Of a DNA stretch of 64,000 nt, positions 1-9,431 are shown piece after piece. Position 1 is the first letter of the stretch; each line of letters starts with the position of its first letter. Made by a program: the position numbers and the translations under genes. Below the pieces are notes generated by a model. It was not told where the DNA came from. It was given only the letters and a program-made list of their open reading frames with translations, and did no database searches. Source of the stretch: Clostridiales bacterium COT073_COT-073 (GTDB taxonomy: Bacteria; Bacillota; Clostridia; Lachnospirales; Vallitaleaceae); NCBI GenBank assembly GCA_003858485.1, contig RQYD01000022.1, positions 30,672 to 94,671 on the forward strand, in the 5' to 3' direction.

Positions 1-1734
1 GCATTTAAGGAAAATATTAATAAGCCATATGCTATCTTATATAAAACTAAATTAGTGGAAACAGCATTATCCATTGCCGACTATAAAAACACTGCTTCTA
101 TCCCAATGACCGAGCTTGTGGTACTGCCCGGAAGTACGAATCCGGAACCAAGAGTTAAGGCTCAAAATGTTGATAAAACGGTTAATTTCCCGAAACATGA
201 TACCTTTTTGGTAAAAAATGGTGTTCAACAAAATGTCCCCGTAACAGAAAGAATTTGGTTTGTTGATTGGACTGTTACTTTCAATGAAAGTTTATCCAAA
301 ATTGATAATGCTGTAATTACCGATATTCTTTCGGCTGGTCAGGAATATGATCTATCGAGTGTAGAAATCTATCGCCTTGATAATCCAGAAGTTGGTCAGT
401 CAAAACCAAAAGAAACCTTAGTTGACAGCGGATATACTGTAGCAGTTGAGCAAACTACTGATGGTAAACAAAAAATGATAATCAACTTGGGAACAATCAG
501 CCAAGCATATATTTTAAAATATTCAACTGTTTTACCTCAGAAAAATGTTAGTCAGGTTAATAATACAATCTCTTTTTCCGGTAATCAGTTGCATTCTGTG
601 ACTGTGCCAGTTACTAAAACTGTAAATGTTCTTCATCCTTCGACCACTGCTTTTTCAAATAAACGTCCAAAAGCTAATTGGGGAAGTATTACCATAGCCA
701 AAACCAATGCTTTAACTAATCAGCCAATTGCTGGAATCGGATTTGCTCTGTATAAGGATCAGCCCGGCACTACTACTCCTTATAAGATTTTTGCTGATAC
801 AGATGAACATGGCATTGCCAAACTTACTGATATAGAACCTGGTAAATACATTATTAAAGAAGTCAAACACGATGGATACTTTAAGGCTGATGATATTTCA
901 GTTGAAATCAAAACTGGTTCTCTCACTACCTTAAATCCCAAAGTTGAAGTAAAGAATAATCCAAAAGGTAGCATTACCATCACCAAGATCGAAAAAGCCA
1001 GCAATAAGCCGATCCAGGATATTGAATTTGAACTGGTGGCCGGAGATGGAACGAAAGTTGATTTTCCAAAAACCGACGCAAACGGAAAAGCAAAATTGGA
1101 AGATCTTGCTGTTGGTACTTATGTTCTAAAAGAAAAGCTATCCGGCAAATATTTACCGATCGCTGACCAAACAGTTGAAATTAATGAACATACATTAAAT
1201 CTGAATTTGCAAATTGAAAATACCTTACATGACCCACTGCCTCCTTATGTGCCAGACACAGATAAGCCAAAAGAAGATCCAAAACCGGAAACTCCGAAAC
1301 CGGACACGCCGAAACCGGAAACTCCAAAGCCGGACACTCCGAAACCGGAAACTCCAGGGCCGGAAACTCCAAAACCGGAAACTCCAAAACCTCGTATCCC
1401 GATCACTACCGTTGATGTACCGATCGTGGTAGTTATGGAAATCCCGGATGGCGATGTGCCGCAAGCCGGTCGTGATCCGAAACATGGTAAAATAACCTTT
1501 GATGGAAAATCTTATACCTACACCCCGAATAAGGGCTTTAGCGGTAAGGATGACTTCTCTGTTGTAGTTACCCGTCCGGATGGATCAACCTATGAAGAAG
1601 AAATTGAAATTGAGGTCGAGATCCCGCAAGGCGTTGGCACTTTGCCTAAGACAGACGGATTCCCACCGGTATTGGTATTCTTACTTGGCAGTATGTTAGT
1701 TGTCTGCGGATTTATGTTCAAACGTAAATACTAG
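1..1734 (+). CDS. LPXTG-anchored surface protein with SpaA/Cna-B domains (5' partial)
   Basis: The reading frame is open from base 1, so the gene starts outside the window; the GTG at 55 is only the first in-frame start codon visible. In the visible 577 residues: an adhesin-like N-terminal part to about residue 220; two SpaA/Cna-B prealbumin-like repeats at about 225-310 and 320-410; a Pro-rich linker of PETPKPDTPK type; a short Ig-like domain (about 490-545); then LPKTD, a hydrophobic segment and a KRK tail. That ending is a class A sortase sorting signal, so the protein is expected to be covalently attached to peptidoglycan. SpaA-type domains usually carry Lys-Asn isopeptide bonds, as in pilins and adhesins. 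No sortase gene is visible here. The binding target is unknown. Confidence 0.88.
   Translation, partial: AFKENINKPYAILYKTKLVETALSIADYKNTASIPMTELVVLPGSTNPEPRVKAQNVDKTVNFPKHDTFLVKNGVQQNVPVTERIWFVDWTVTFNESLSKIDNAVITDILSAGQEYDLSSVEIYRLDNPEVGQSKPKETLVDSGYTVAVEQTTDGKQKMIINLGTISQAYILKYSTVLPQKNVSQVNNTISFSGNQLHSVTVPVTKTVNVLHPSTTAFSNKRPKANWGSITIAKTNALTNQPIAGIGFALYKDQPGTTTPYKIFADTDEHGIAKLTDIEPGKYIIKEVKHDGYFKADDISVEIKTGSLTTLNPKVEVKNNPKGSITITKIEKASNKPIQDIEFELVAGDGTKVDFPKTDANGKAKLEDLAVGTYVLKEKLSGKYLPIADQTVEINEHTLNLNLQIENTLHDPLPPYVPDTDKPKEDPKPETPKPDTPKPETPKPDTPKPETPGPETPKPETPKPRIPITTVDVPIVVVMEIPDGDVPQAGRDPKHGKITFDGKSYTYTPNKGFSGKDDFSVVVTRPDGSTYEEEIEIEVEIPQGVGTLPKTDGFPPVLVFLLGSMLVVCGFMFKRKY
1284..1395 (+). 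repeat. Pro/Thr-rich tandem repeat in the surface protein
   Basis: A roughly 15-bp unit (ccgaaaccggaaact / ccgaaaccggacacg) is repeated about seven times and encodes alternating PKPET and PKPDT. It forms a cell-wall-spanning linker between the Cna-B domains and the C-terminal Ig-like domain. Such near-identical units can change number by slippage. Confidence 0.8.
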
Positions 1735-1790
1735 AAGAAAATTAACTTTCCTGCAAAATAAAAGTAAATTAAACTATTAAAACAGATACT

Positions 1791-1822
1791 AAAAAAGACC
1801 ACCAAAAATGGCGGTCTTTTTT
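1791..1822 (+). terminator. Rho-independent terminator of the surface protein gene
   Basis: The arms aaaaaagaccacc and ggcggtctttttt pair with one mismatch around a short A-rich loop and end in a T run. The hairpin lies 57 nt after the stop codon. Confidence 0.8.
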
Positions 1823-1879
1823 GGTATTCTAAGGAAAAATGATATTGTTTGCAAGCTCTATCATGTTGACATTAATGAA

Positions 1880-1919
1880 AGAAAAGGTCATCTGCCGTTT
1901 TGGGGCAGTGACCTTTTCT
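1880..1919. terminator. Hairpin between convergent genes, probably bidirectional terminator
   Basis: The arms agaaaaggtcatctgcc and ggcagtgaccttttct form a long stem around gttttg, with T-rich sequence after it on the plus strand. It lies 25 nt beyond the peroxiredoxin stop on the minus strand and could serve both converging genes. Confidence 0.65.
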
Positions 1920-1943
1920 GTTTTTCTTCACTTAAATTATTTC

Positions 1944-2612
1944 TTATTTATTTAAAGGTTTATGCGCAAACCACCAATCTTTTAAAGTGATCTCGCCTCT
2001 TTCTGCCGCTTTTCTGCGCTCTTCCATTTCTACTTCACATTTAGCCGGTGGTACAATAACGTCTGCACCCAGCCATTCATTGTTTGGATAATTTTCCGGA
2101 GCAGCTACCTTATTGGCATCTGATACCTGCAAAGCCTGAAGCGCTCTTAATACTTCATTAACACTGCGGCCAACTTCCTGCGGATAATACATTACCAAGC
2201 GTAAAATTCCATTTGGATCAACAATAAATACTGCACGAACTGTATTGGTTCCCTTCGCCTCATGAATCATTCCCAGCTTATTTGATACTCTGCCCAGTTC
2301 ATCGGCAATTACCGGGAAAGGAACAGTTACATCAGAATTGGCATTAATCCATTCCACCCATTTTAAATGAGAAAATACCTGATCAACAGAAAGTCCTAAT
2401 AATTCAGTATTTAATTCTTTAAACTTATCAGCATGTCTTGCAAAACCAACAAATTCAGTGGTGCAAACCGGAGTAAAGTCACCCGGATGACTAAATAAAA
2501 CAAACCACTTTCCTTGATAATCGCATGGTAATTTTTTCATACCATGTGTGGTCATTACTTCCATTTCCGGAAATTTTGCGCCTAATAACGGCATTCCTAC
2601 TTGATGTTCCAT
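1944..2612 (-). CDS. Peroxiredoxin, Prx6-like (AhpC/TSA family)
   Basis: Thiol peroxidase reducing H2O2 and organic hydroperoxides in the cytoplasm. The 222 residues match the long Prx6-like subgroup found in archaea and anaerobes. The active-site block [13 protein letters not shown] places the peroxidatic Cys at residue 50 with Thr47, and the conserved Arg is at about 126 (NTVRAVF). A C-terminal arm carries Cys192 in [11 protein letters not shown], a candidate resolving cysteine. The ATG is preceded by AGGAGG at good spacing. The gene is monocistronic, with its own terminator region downstream, and probably protects the cell during brief oxygen exposure. Family assignment is secure; the electron donor (thioredoxin, NADH-dependent reductase or other) cannot be read from the sequence. 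Confidence 0.93.
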   Translation of the reverse strand: MEHQVGMPLLGAKFPEMEVMTTHGMKKLPCDYQGKWFVLFSHPGDFTPVCTTEFVGFARHADKFKELNTELLGLSVDQVFSHLKWVEWINANSDVTVPFPVIADELGRVSNKLGMIHEAKGTNTVRAVFIVDPNGILRLVMYYPQEVGRSVNEVLRALQALQVSDANKVAAPENYPNNEWLGADVIVPPAKCEVEMEERRKAAERGEITLKDWWFAHKPLNK

Positions 2613-2805
2613 AATATAAAATCCTCCTATTTGTCAGACATAAATAGTTGCGTTGCTATTATAATATCCTAAATAAGAATTTTTATCAAGTAAAACTTTT
2701 TATCAAAAATTAACAAGCAACACTTGCTTATGCTCAAAGCTCCTTTAATTCATAGTTCTAATCTTTATACATAATTCAGAAATAATTTTAAAATCTTTTA
2801 AGCTG

Positions 2806-4083
2806 CTAATCAAAAAATCCTTTTTCTTTTACCTGGATCAATAATTCCGCAAATAAACTATTTGCCCAGGCAAACCAACTGCGTGTAAAGTCAGCAGGAT
2901 TATCTTTATGAATCGATTCATGCATAAAATAGGTACCGGCATGACTATTTACCAGCATATCAATGCATTCTTTAATCTCTGTTTTGTCTTCTGAAGTCAA
3001 AGCCTGCATGATGATGGCAATCGGCCAGATTGTTTCCGGCTCGCTATGCTCACTGCCAATTCCTTTTAAGACACTACCTTCATAATAATTTGGATTTTCT
3101 CCGGATAATACAAATTTTCTGGTATTTTGGTAAATTTCATCTCCAATTGCACAAGCACCCAAATACGGAAGTGATAACAGACTTGGTGTATTGGCATCAT
3201 CCATCAGCAAATAATTGCCCAGACCATCGGTTTCATAGGCATAAATCTTACCATATTTTTGATGCTCAATGATTCCAAATTTTTCAATCCCTTCAGCAAT
3301 TTCAGCTGCTAGCTTTTCACATTTTCCAGCAGTGTCAGGGTCATGATAGCAGTCCCTTAATATTTCCGCTGCATATCCCAGGGTATGTACTGCCTGAAAT
3401 TGTGCCGGAATCAAATATCCATACAGGCATCTGTCATCTGATGGCCGGAAACCCGACCAGGTCATTCCGGTATAGCCCACCGGATTCCCCTTCCCATTGC
3501 CCGGCAAAGTATCAATTTCCCGGCAATCCTTGCGCAGGAATAAATAATCTGAGTTTTCATGCCTTTGTTCCAAAGTAAATACATCCAGCATTGTTTCCAG
3601 CACACGCTTGACATTTGCGTTAAAGATGCTGTCTTTACCTGTGGTTTTCCAATAACGGTATATTAAATAAATAGGCTCACATAATGAGTCAATTTCATAT
3701 TTTCGCTCCCATACATAAGGATCGGTTTTAACCCCATCATCTGAATAATGCTTACCATTGGGGCTTTCATTAAAGGCATTGGCATAGGGGTCTATTAAGA
3801 TCATTTGTACCTGTCGGCGAATCACACCTTCTATAATTGTTTGCAATTCTTCATCATAAGCCGCATAACGGACATAATGCATTAATTGTTCGGAGGAATC
3901 CCGCAGCCACATGGCATAAATATCCCCGGTAATCACAAAATAATCCTCTTTGGCCTCTTTGACTGTTGTTTCAATTGTATTTAAAAAACAATTTTTAACC
4001 AGTGGTGCAACCGCCGGATAATGCTTTTGATAATACTTTTCCAAAGCATCGGCTTCATTTTTTAAAATGATAGGTATCTTCAT
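2806..4083 (-). CDS. GH125 exo-alpha-1,6-mannosidase
   Basis: Glycoside hydrolase family 125 removes non-reducing alpha-1,6-linked mannose by a metal-independent inverting mechanism. The 425-residue protein covers the whole (alpha/alpha)6 barrel expected for the family. Recognisable segments are MWLRDSSEQ near residue 58, the block DPYANAFNESPNGKHYSDD (about 98-116), the KYEIDSLCEPIYLIYRYW helix, and TWSGFRPSDDRC in the middle. There is no signal peptide, so it acts on imported oligosaccharide. It is the last gene of the operon and overlaps the regulator gene by 29 nt; its ATG has AGGAG nine bases upstream. With the upstream beta-mannosidase it would split the Man-alpha-1,6-Man-beta core of N-glycans or related mannan fragments. 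The substrate is inferred, not shown. Confidence 0.9.
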   Translation of the reverse strand: MKIPIILKNEADALEKYYQKHYPAVAPLVKNCFLNTIETTVKEAKEDYFVITGDIYAMWLRDSSEQLMHYVRYAAYDEELQTIIEGVIRRQVQMILIDPYANAFNESPNGKHYSDDGVKTDPYVWERKYEIDSLCEPIYLIYRYWKTTGKDSIFNANVKRVLETMLDVFTLEQRHENSDYLFLRKDCREIDTLPGNGKGNPVGYTGMTWSGFRPSDDRCLYGYLIPAQFQAVHTLGYAAEILRDCYHDPDTAGKCEKLAAEIAEGIEKFGIIEHQKYGKIYAYETDGLGNYLLMDDANTPSLLSLPYLGACAIGDEIYQNTRKFVLSGENPNYYEGSVLKGIGSEHSEPETIWPIAIIMQALTSEDKTEIKECIDMLVNSHAGTYFMHESIHKDNPADFTRSWFAWANSLFAELLIQVKEKGFFD

Positions 4084-5188
4084 TTGTATTTTCTCCTGTT
4101 TTTCCTTTTATTAAATATGGAATGATTATAGCATTGGGATGTTCCTCCCCATAAATCGCTTTTAACAATATCTCCATACTTTTTCTCCCTATTTCGCTTT
4201 CTCCCTGCTTTACATGAGTAAACTCCGAATCACAGAAAAATAATTCCGGACCGTCAAAACATACTATCATATCCTCTTGATATCTGCCTGCTTTTTTTAA
4301 ACAATATTTTAATATTTGAGCCACATTGTATTCACTGGCCATAAAGGCCTCAATGTCACCATGTTGTTCCAAATAACTGTCTATTACTTCAATGTCTTGT
4401 TGCAAGTTTTCCTCATTCATCATTTCCGGCAAAGTTGAACATAAATCAGTAATCCATAAACTCTCATCGACTATCCTATTATAGTCCTGAAACGCCATTT
4501 CAAATCCACGTTGCCGATCTAATAAAGTAATGGTTTTATGGGCTTTTGGCCTAACCAATCCAACTTTACGATATCCCCTGTCAAAAAGTATTTTTGTTAA
4601 ATCACGGGCAGCGGCAACATTGTCGGTTCCTACAAATGGCACCGGAAGCCCTTTCAGTTGACGATCAATGGTTACGATCGGAAAATGATCAATTACCAAT
4701 TGTAAAATTCTTTCATTATAGTTTTCATCGTGAACACACATAATGATAAAACCGCATACTCCCAATTCAACCAATTCCTCTATGGCATTGGTTTCCCTTT
4801 GCAATGATCCGCCTGAGCAACGCAGAACCATATTAAACCCCTTTTCTTCGCATTCTCTTTGTATACTATAAAGGATATCGCAAGCAAAGCTGGGACTAAA
4901 GCCATCCAAAATCACTCCAATCAACTTTGATGAAGCATTGGTGCTTTTTTTCATAATTGTTTTTTCAATACATTTTTCTGAAACAAAAGAGCCCTTTCCA
5001 CGTAATCGGATCACCCGATTTTCTTCTGCCAGCATTCCCATTGCTTTCTTAACCGTAATTCGGCTAACATGATAAAAGTCTGCAAGTTCTTTTTCTGATG
5101 GCAATTTTTGACATGGCCTGTACTTTCCGTTTTTAATTTCTTCCAAAATTTTTATATAAATTTGCTCATACAGCGGGACCTGTTTCAT
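4055..5188 (-). CDS. GntR-type regulator with LacI-like sugar-binding domain (AraR-like)
   Basis: Transcription factor with an N-terminal GntR winged helix (about residues 1-70; PSEKELADFYHVSRITVKKAM is the recognition-helix region) joined to a periplasmic-binding-protein fold (from about 85; KLIGVILDGFS, VDESLWITD, DMIVCFDG). This is the AraR/GntR-LacI hybrid layout, in which a sugar effector releases DNA. An ATG six codons further upstream (5206) exists, but an AAGGAG lies inside that extension nine bases before the ATG at 5188, so the shorter start is preferred. It sits inside the mannoside operon between beta-mannosidase and GH125, so it probably controls this operon, with a mannose-containing sugar as the likely inducer. 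No operator could be identified with confidence. Confidence 0.88.
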   Translation of the reverse strand: MKQVPLYEQIYIKILEEIKNGKYRPCQKLPSEKELADFYHVSRITVKKAMGMLAEENRVIRLRGKGSFVSEKCIEKTIMKKSTNASSKLIGVILDGFSPSFACDILYSIQRECEEKGFNMVLRCSGGSLQRETNAIEELVELGVCGFIIMCVHDENYNERILQLVIDHFPIVTIDRQLKGLPVPFVGTDNVAAARDLTKILFDRGYRKVGLVRPKAHKTITLLDRQRGFEMAFQDYNRIVDESLWITDLCSTLPEMMNEENLQQDIEVIDSYLEQHGDIEAFMASEYNVAQILKYCLKKAGRYQEDMIVCFDGPELFFCDSEFTHVKQGESEIGRKSMEILLKAIYGEEHPNAIIIPYLIKGKTGENTNEDTYHFKK

Positions 5189-5242
5189 TATTTTTTGCTC
5201 CTTCATTTAATAATTTATGACTTTTTATTCAGGCAATATTTT

Positions 5243-7756
5243 TCATAATATAAAATTACTACATAAAGCATCGGTGTTAAAAGACCTGATCCGCAATTTT
5301 CCAAGATTAGAACATGATTTTTCCACTCGTGCCTGTATTACCCTACATTCTCCACTTTCCATACAAAATCCATTATCTGAATAATAAATCTCTTTATCCA
5401 TGATTTCAATTATAACATCCTGCACAAATGAATCGGCATTTAATGTAATTTCCAGCAAATCATTGGCTAATACTCTTAAATGAACATCTAGTTTTGCTTT
5501 TGGTATTTGCACTTTATTCCACTCACCAATCTCAGTAAAATGAAATATATTGCTAATGTGATTTTCTCCATATGTAAATTCGGCATATATATAGCATGAG
5601 TTCAATAAATTCCCCTGTAAATATTCTTTTAAAACTGTGCTCATTTGAGTAGAACTATCCGAATAAATAACACACTCCTTTTGCTCTTGCCAAATTACTT
5701 TTCCATTATATTCTTTTATTTGTACCAGTAAAGTTCCCGGCCAGTCATTTTCGATTTCACTGCAACCATATATTTCAAGATTTCCTGCTGCATCTTCCCG
5801 AAATGCCAAAATAACATCTTCATATGCCCTTCTGGCATAATAATAGGCCAATTTAGGAAGATGGAAAAAGTCAATGCATGACATCAAAGAAGGGAAAAGC
5901 ATATCCTCTCTATTTGGTGCTACCGGATCATTAAACTTCCAATACAGCGAACCACCGCAATGCCATTTCAAAGACCGCAAATATTCAATCCAATATTTTA
6001 AGCCTTGTGCATGGGTAAATTGTGAAATATAAATCATTTTAGATACATCGCCGCTTTCTCCAATTTTATGTACCCATTCCAAGGTACCCAGCCATGGATT
6101 ACGCATCAGGTCCAATGGTTGTCGCTGATAATTAAAGCAATAATAGGAAACTTCCCATGGCAGACTGCTAAAACCATACTCACTCATAAATCTTGGCTTT
6201 AATTCAATAATCTTTTTATAATAATACGGATCCCCCTTCACAAATCGGGTCAGGTATAAATGCATATCTCCCTGCTTATCCGAATTGGGATTTTCTCCGC
6301 CTTCTTCATTTTCAAAGGGACTGCATGAGGAGCTGACAATAAAAGGACGGGTTTGATCATTTTCCAGAACCGCTTTTTTTATGGCCACCCGGTTTATTTT
6401 ATTCAAAAGAAATTGCTCCGCCCGGTCATACCACTGATATGCCTCATCCAGTTCATTTCCTCCGGCCCACAAAACAATACAAGTGCGATTGATATGCTTT
6501 CTGACAACAGCAACCGTTTCTTCATAAACTTCTTGCATAAAAGCATCTGTTTGCGGATATATTCCGCAAGCCAGCATGATATCCTGAAAAATCATGATGC
6601 CGTTTTCATCACAAAGATCCAAAAACTCTTCCGCCTCATAGATCCCGCCACCCCACACTCGCAGCATAGAAAGATTGGAATCAATGATTCGTTTCATATA
6701 ATAATGATATTCTTCTGATGAAATTTCTGCATATACACTATTTAAGGGGACCCAATTGGCTCCACGAATAAATAGTTTTTTGCTGTTAATTGAAAAAATA
6801 AAGCTCCTGCCGCCCTCATCTTTTTCCTGAATTAGCTCAATTTTCCGAATTCCATAACGAAAATTCTTTTCTTCCCAAATATTGTTCTTATCTTTTAAGC
6901 TAATCGACACATCATATAAAAAAGGCTCTCCATAGGGTCTGGGCCACCATAATCGGGGATTTTCTATATTAAAAATAAAATTTTCAGCCTGCTCACAAGC
7001 TATTTCCTTGGTATAAATTACTTTCCCCTCTGCTGAAATTTTGATTTCAATGCCGGTTTGAGGATATGATTGCATGGTTTTTCTTAGATTACAGCGTAAA
7101 ACCAATTGGGCTGCTTTTTCAGTCAGGCTGACTGTTGATAGCTGTATTTCACTAATTGACGGCCCTGCACAACTCTTTAATGTTACTGATTTCCATATTC
7201 CGGTGGTCAGACAATGACCGCAAAAATCCCATCCCCAATTCATTTGTGATTTACGCAAGAGCATTCTTGTTGTATCATTTTCCGGAAAAATTTCTTTGCG
7301 CGATATTTGTTTGGTATCATTGACTGGAGAAATAATCTGCACGACTAGTTTATTTTCTTCTCCATACCTCAGCAAATCTGATACAACAAAAGAATGCTCC
7401 AAAAACATATTCTTACAAAAGCCTAACAAAACACCATTCAGCCATATTTTAGCAATGGTATCAATTCCTTCAAAACAAAGTTCTGTTTCCTTGCCCTGAA
7501 GTTCCGGACTGACAAAAAAGGAATGGTAATAAACCCAATCTTTTTCTTCAATCCATCTCTCTTTATCCAGATCTTTTCCATAATAATATCCATCCAGATA
7601 ACCATAGCGTTTTAGTGTAGTCCGAACATCCTCCGGCACATAGGTATCCATCCAGTCATCAGGATAAAAGGTTTCCTGCATTATTTCTTCAATTTGAAAT
7701 ACTCCGTAATCATAATACTTCAGCTTATATTTCCCATTTAATCCTGTAACTGTCAT
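5243..7756 (-). CDS. GH2 beta-mannosidase
   Basis: Retaining exo-beta-mannosidase of glycoside hydrolase family 2, 837 residues, the usual length. It has an N-terminal jelly-roll sugar-binding domain (to about 180), an Ig-like domain, a TIM barrel (about 290-600) and C-terminal beta domains. The acid/base is Glu435 in LWAGGNELDEA and the nucleophile Glu526 in FMSEYGFSS. RVWGGGIYE before the acid/base and the mannosidase-like WNFNDP-type motif (YWKFNDPVAPN) separate it from beta-galactosidases and glucuronidases. There is no signal peptide, so it is cytoplasmic. AGGAGG lies seven bases before the ATG. It would cleave the Man-beta-1,4-GlcNAc link of N-glycan cores, or mannobiose, after GH125 removes alpha-linked mannose. 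Confidence 0.92.
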   Translation of the reverse strand: MTVTGLNGKYKLKYYDYGVFQIEEIMQETFYPDDWMDTYVPEDVRTTLKRYGYLDGYYYGKDLDKERWIEEKDWVYYHSFFVSPELQGKETELCFEGIDTIAKIWLNGVLLGFCKNMFLEHSFVVSDLLRYGEENKLVVQIISPVNDTKQISRKEIFPENDTTRMLLRKSQMNWGWDFCGHCLTTGIWKSVTLKSCAGPSISEIQLSTVSLTEKAAQLVLRCNLRKTMQSYPQTGIEIKISAEGKVIYTKEIACEQAENFIFNIENPRLWWPRPYGEPFLYDVSISLKDKNNIWEEKNFRYGIRKIELIQEKDEGGRSFIFSINSKKLFIRGANWVPLNSVYAEISSEEYHYYMKRIIDSNLSMLRVWGGGIYEAEEFLDLCDENGIMIFQDIMLACGIYPQTDAFMQEVYEETVAVVRKHINRTCIVLWAGGNELDEAYQWYDRAEQFLLNKINRVAIKKAVLENDQTRPFIVSSSCSPFENEEGGENPNSDKQGDMHLYLTRFVKGDPYYYKKIIELKPRFMSEYGFSSLPWEVSYYCFNYQRQPLDLMRNPWLGTLEWVHKIGESGDVSKMIYISQFTHAQGLKYWIEYLRSLKWHCGGSLYWKFNDPVAPNREDMLFPSLMSCIDFFHLPKLAYYYARRAYEDVILAFREDAAGNLEIYGCSEIENDWPGTLLVQIKEYNGKVIWQEQKECVIYSDSSTQMSTVLKEYLQGNLLNSCYIYAEFTYGENHISNIFHFTEIGEWNKVQIPKAKLDVHLRVLANDLLEITLNADSFVQDVIIEIMDKEIYYSDNGFCMESGECRVIQARVEKSCSNLGKLRIRSFNTDALCSNFIL

Positions 7757-7809
7757 GTGATTCCTCCTAAATAACCGTTATTGGGATATTCTCCTGCTTA
7801 ATTCCGCTG

Positions 7810-9348
7810 CTAATTCGTGCCTTTTTGTTTCAAATATTCATTCATTTGTTTTTGATATTCTTCCACTACTTTATCAATTCCGGCTGCTTTCATTCGCTCC
7901 AACGCAGCTTTATAACCTTCTTCATAGGAAACAAGTCCCAGTTTGATCGGATAAACACTTTGCACCACTTCTGCCTGACAAGTTGCATATTCATCGGCTA
8001 CGTTGGATGGGTCAAATACAAAATTAAGTCCAATGGCATTTTGGGCTTCCGGCTTTTCTCTCCCCATGATATCTATAAATTTTTCATAGGTACCTTTCTG
8101 ATATCTTATGTAATTCAAATTACCAATCATCCAGTCCGGATTAAACTCAAAAGCCGGATCAACTTTTGTATACTGGTTTTCTCCTTCATTATTCCAGGTC
8201 ATTCCTTCAATACCATATACCATTAAGTCATAATTTTCCTGGGAAGAATATAACCAATCCATAAATTTAACCGCTTCCTCCGGATGCTTTGATGTCGATG
8301 AAACAGCTGTATCATTTCTAAAAGAAGCCATTCGGAATACAGGTACTTTTTGATTCAAGTAAACCGTATCCAGTTCAACCCCCGGAATGCGCTCCTCCCA
8401 GATTGCTTCGGTATCCCATAACTGACATTGATCAACCCAAATAAAATCACCGGTAAGCATTGTTTTCCAACTGGACCAACCTGATGAGAGCACATCTTCC
8501 GGAACATAACCTTTTTCATATAACTCTCTAAAGAATATGGCACATTGCTTAAATTCGTCTGTTTCCAACCAATTTTTCACATTTCCTTGCTGATCAATAA
8601 AAAACAAATCCTTTTGCACTGTAAACGGATAAGTATCTAATGTGCGGAACAAATAATTAAATGGTTCTTTGTACATGGGAATAACCACTGGCTTATTGTC
8701 GCCTTTCCAGTTTTCCACAAATACCTTACAAATATTTAACAAATCTTCTTTGGTCTGAGGATCTTTTAAACCAAATTCCTTCATTTTATCTCTTCTGAAT
8801 GTAATACAACAATTTTGGTCAGCGGTTTCACACCAATTGGCCGGAATTGTATAAATTTCACCATTAATAGTGGCTGACTCCCACATATAATCTGGAATTA
8901 CCCGATTGAGATTTTCACTTTTCTTTACATATTCTGTTATGGGAATAATCCCTTCATTGGCAACAAATGATGTAAATGGTTTTTGGTCTTCCATAATGCA
9001 CAAAAGATCAAATTCATCACCTGTCGATAACATCATATTTAATTTATCTTGAAATACATCAGAAGGAATATACATTATTTCTAATTTAATATTCATTCCA
9101 TCTGCTTTCAGCTTGTCATTGATTGCCTGAATCAGTTTTCCATTATTCTCAACTTCTGTACCCGGCCGTAAATAAGTAATTGTCACCTCTTCCTTTTCCG
9201 TCTTGTTTTCGGATTCTTTTTTGGTTTCAGATTCGGTCTTGTTTTCGGGAGCCGGGGAAACCGGTTTGGTGTTTTGATTTCCTGAACAGCCAACAAATAA
9301 CATTAAAAACATACATACACACACCATAAGAGCTCTTGCTTTTTTCAT
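7810..9348 (-). CDS. Sugar ABC transporter substrate-binding lipoprotein (family 1, LplA-like)
   Basis: Extracellular solute-binding lipoprotein for an oligosaccharide ABC importer. The start at 9348 is chosen because GAGGAGG lies five bases before it; an ATG eight codons upstream has no such site. The N-terminus has KK, a hydrophobic stretch and LFVGC, a slightly relaxed lipobox, then an acidic Lys/Glu-rich tether (about 25-55). The rest is a type 1 family binding fold, and the end (about 430-510, GLNFVFDPS through AAGIDKVVEEYQKQ) resembles the DUF3502 tail seen in LplA-type proteins. It lies between the permease genes and the mannosidases, so the ligand is probably a mannose-containing oligosaccharide. 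Confidence 0.88.
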   Translation of the reverse strand: MKKARALMVCVCMFLMLFVGCSGNQNTKPVSPAPENKTESETKKESENKTEKEEVTITYLRPGTEVENNGKLIQAINDKLKADGMNIKLEIMYIPSDVFQDKLNMMLSTGDEFDLLCIMEDQKPFTSFVANEGIIPITEYVKKSENLNRVIPDYMWESATINGEIYTIPANWCETADQNCCITFRRDKMKEFGLKDPQTKEDLLNICKVFVENWKGDNKPVVIPMYKEPFNYLFRTLDTYPFTVQKDLFFIDQQGNVKNWLETDEFKQCAIFFRELYEKGYVPEDVLSSGWSSWKTMLTGDFIWVDQCQLWDTEAIWEERIPGVELDTVYLNQKVPVFRMASFRNDTAVSSTSKHPEEAVKFMDWLYSSQENYDLMVYGIEGMTWNNEGENQYTKVDPAFEFNPDWMIGNLNYIRYQKGTYEKFIDIMGREKPEAQNAIGLNFVFDPSNVADEYATCQAEVVQSVYPIKLGLVSYEEGYKAALERMKAAGIDKVVEEYQKQMNEYLKQKGTN

Positions 9349-9431
9349 AAGTACCTCCTCATTATGATTCATTTTCTAACTGCCAATATTACATTACAAC
9401 ATCACAATATCGGTCTCCTAATTTATTAGTC

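Noticed and set aside
1181..1485. Open frames on both strands over the Pro-rich repeat
   Set aside because: Low-complexity shadows of the repeat in the surface protein; no ribosome binding sites.
1808..1990. Plus-strand open frame after the surface protein
   Set aside because: It crosses two terminator hairpins and overlaps the peroxiredoxin gene end; no similarity.
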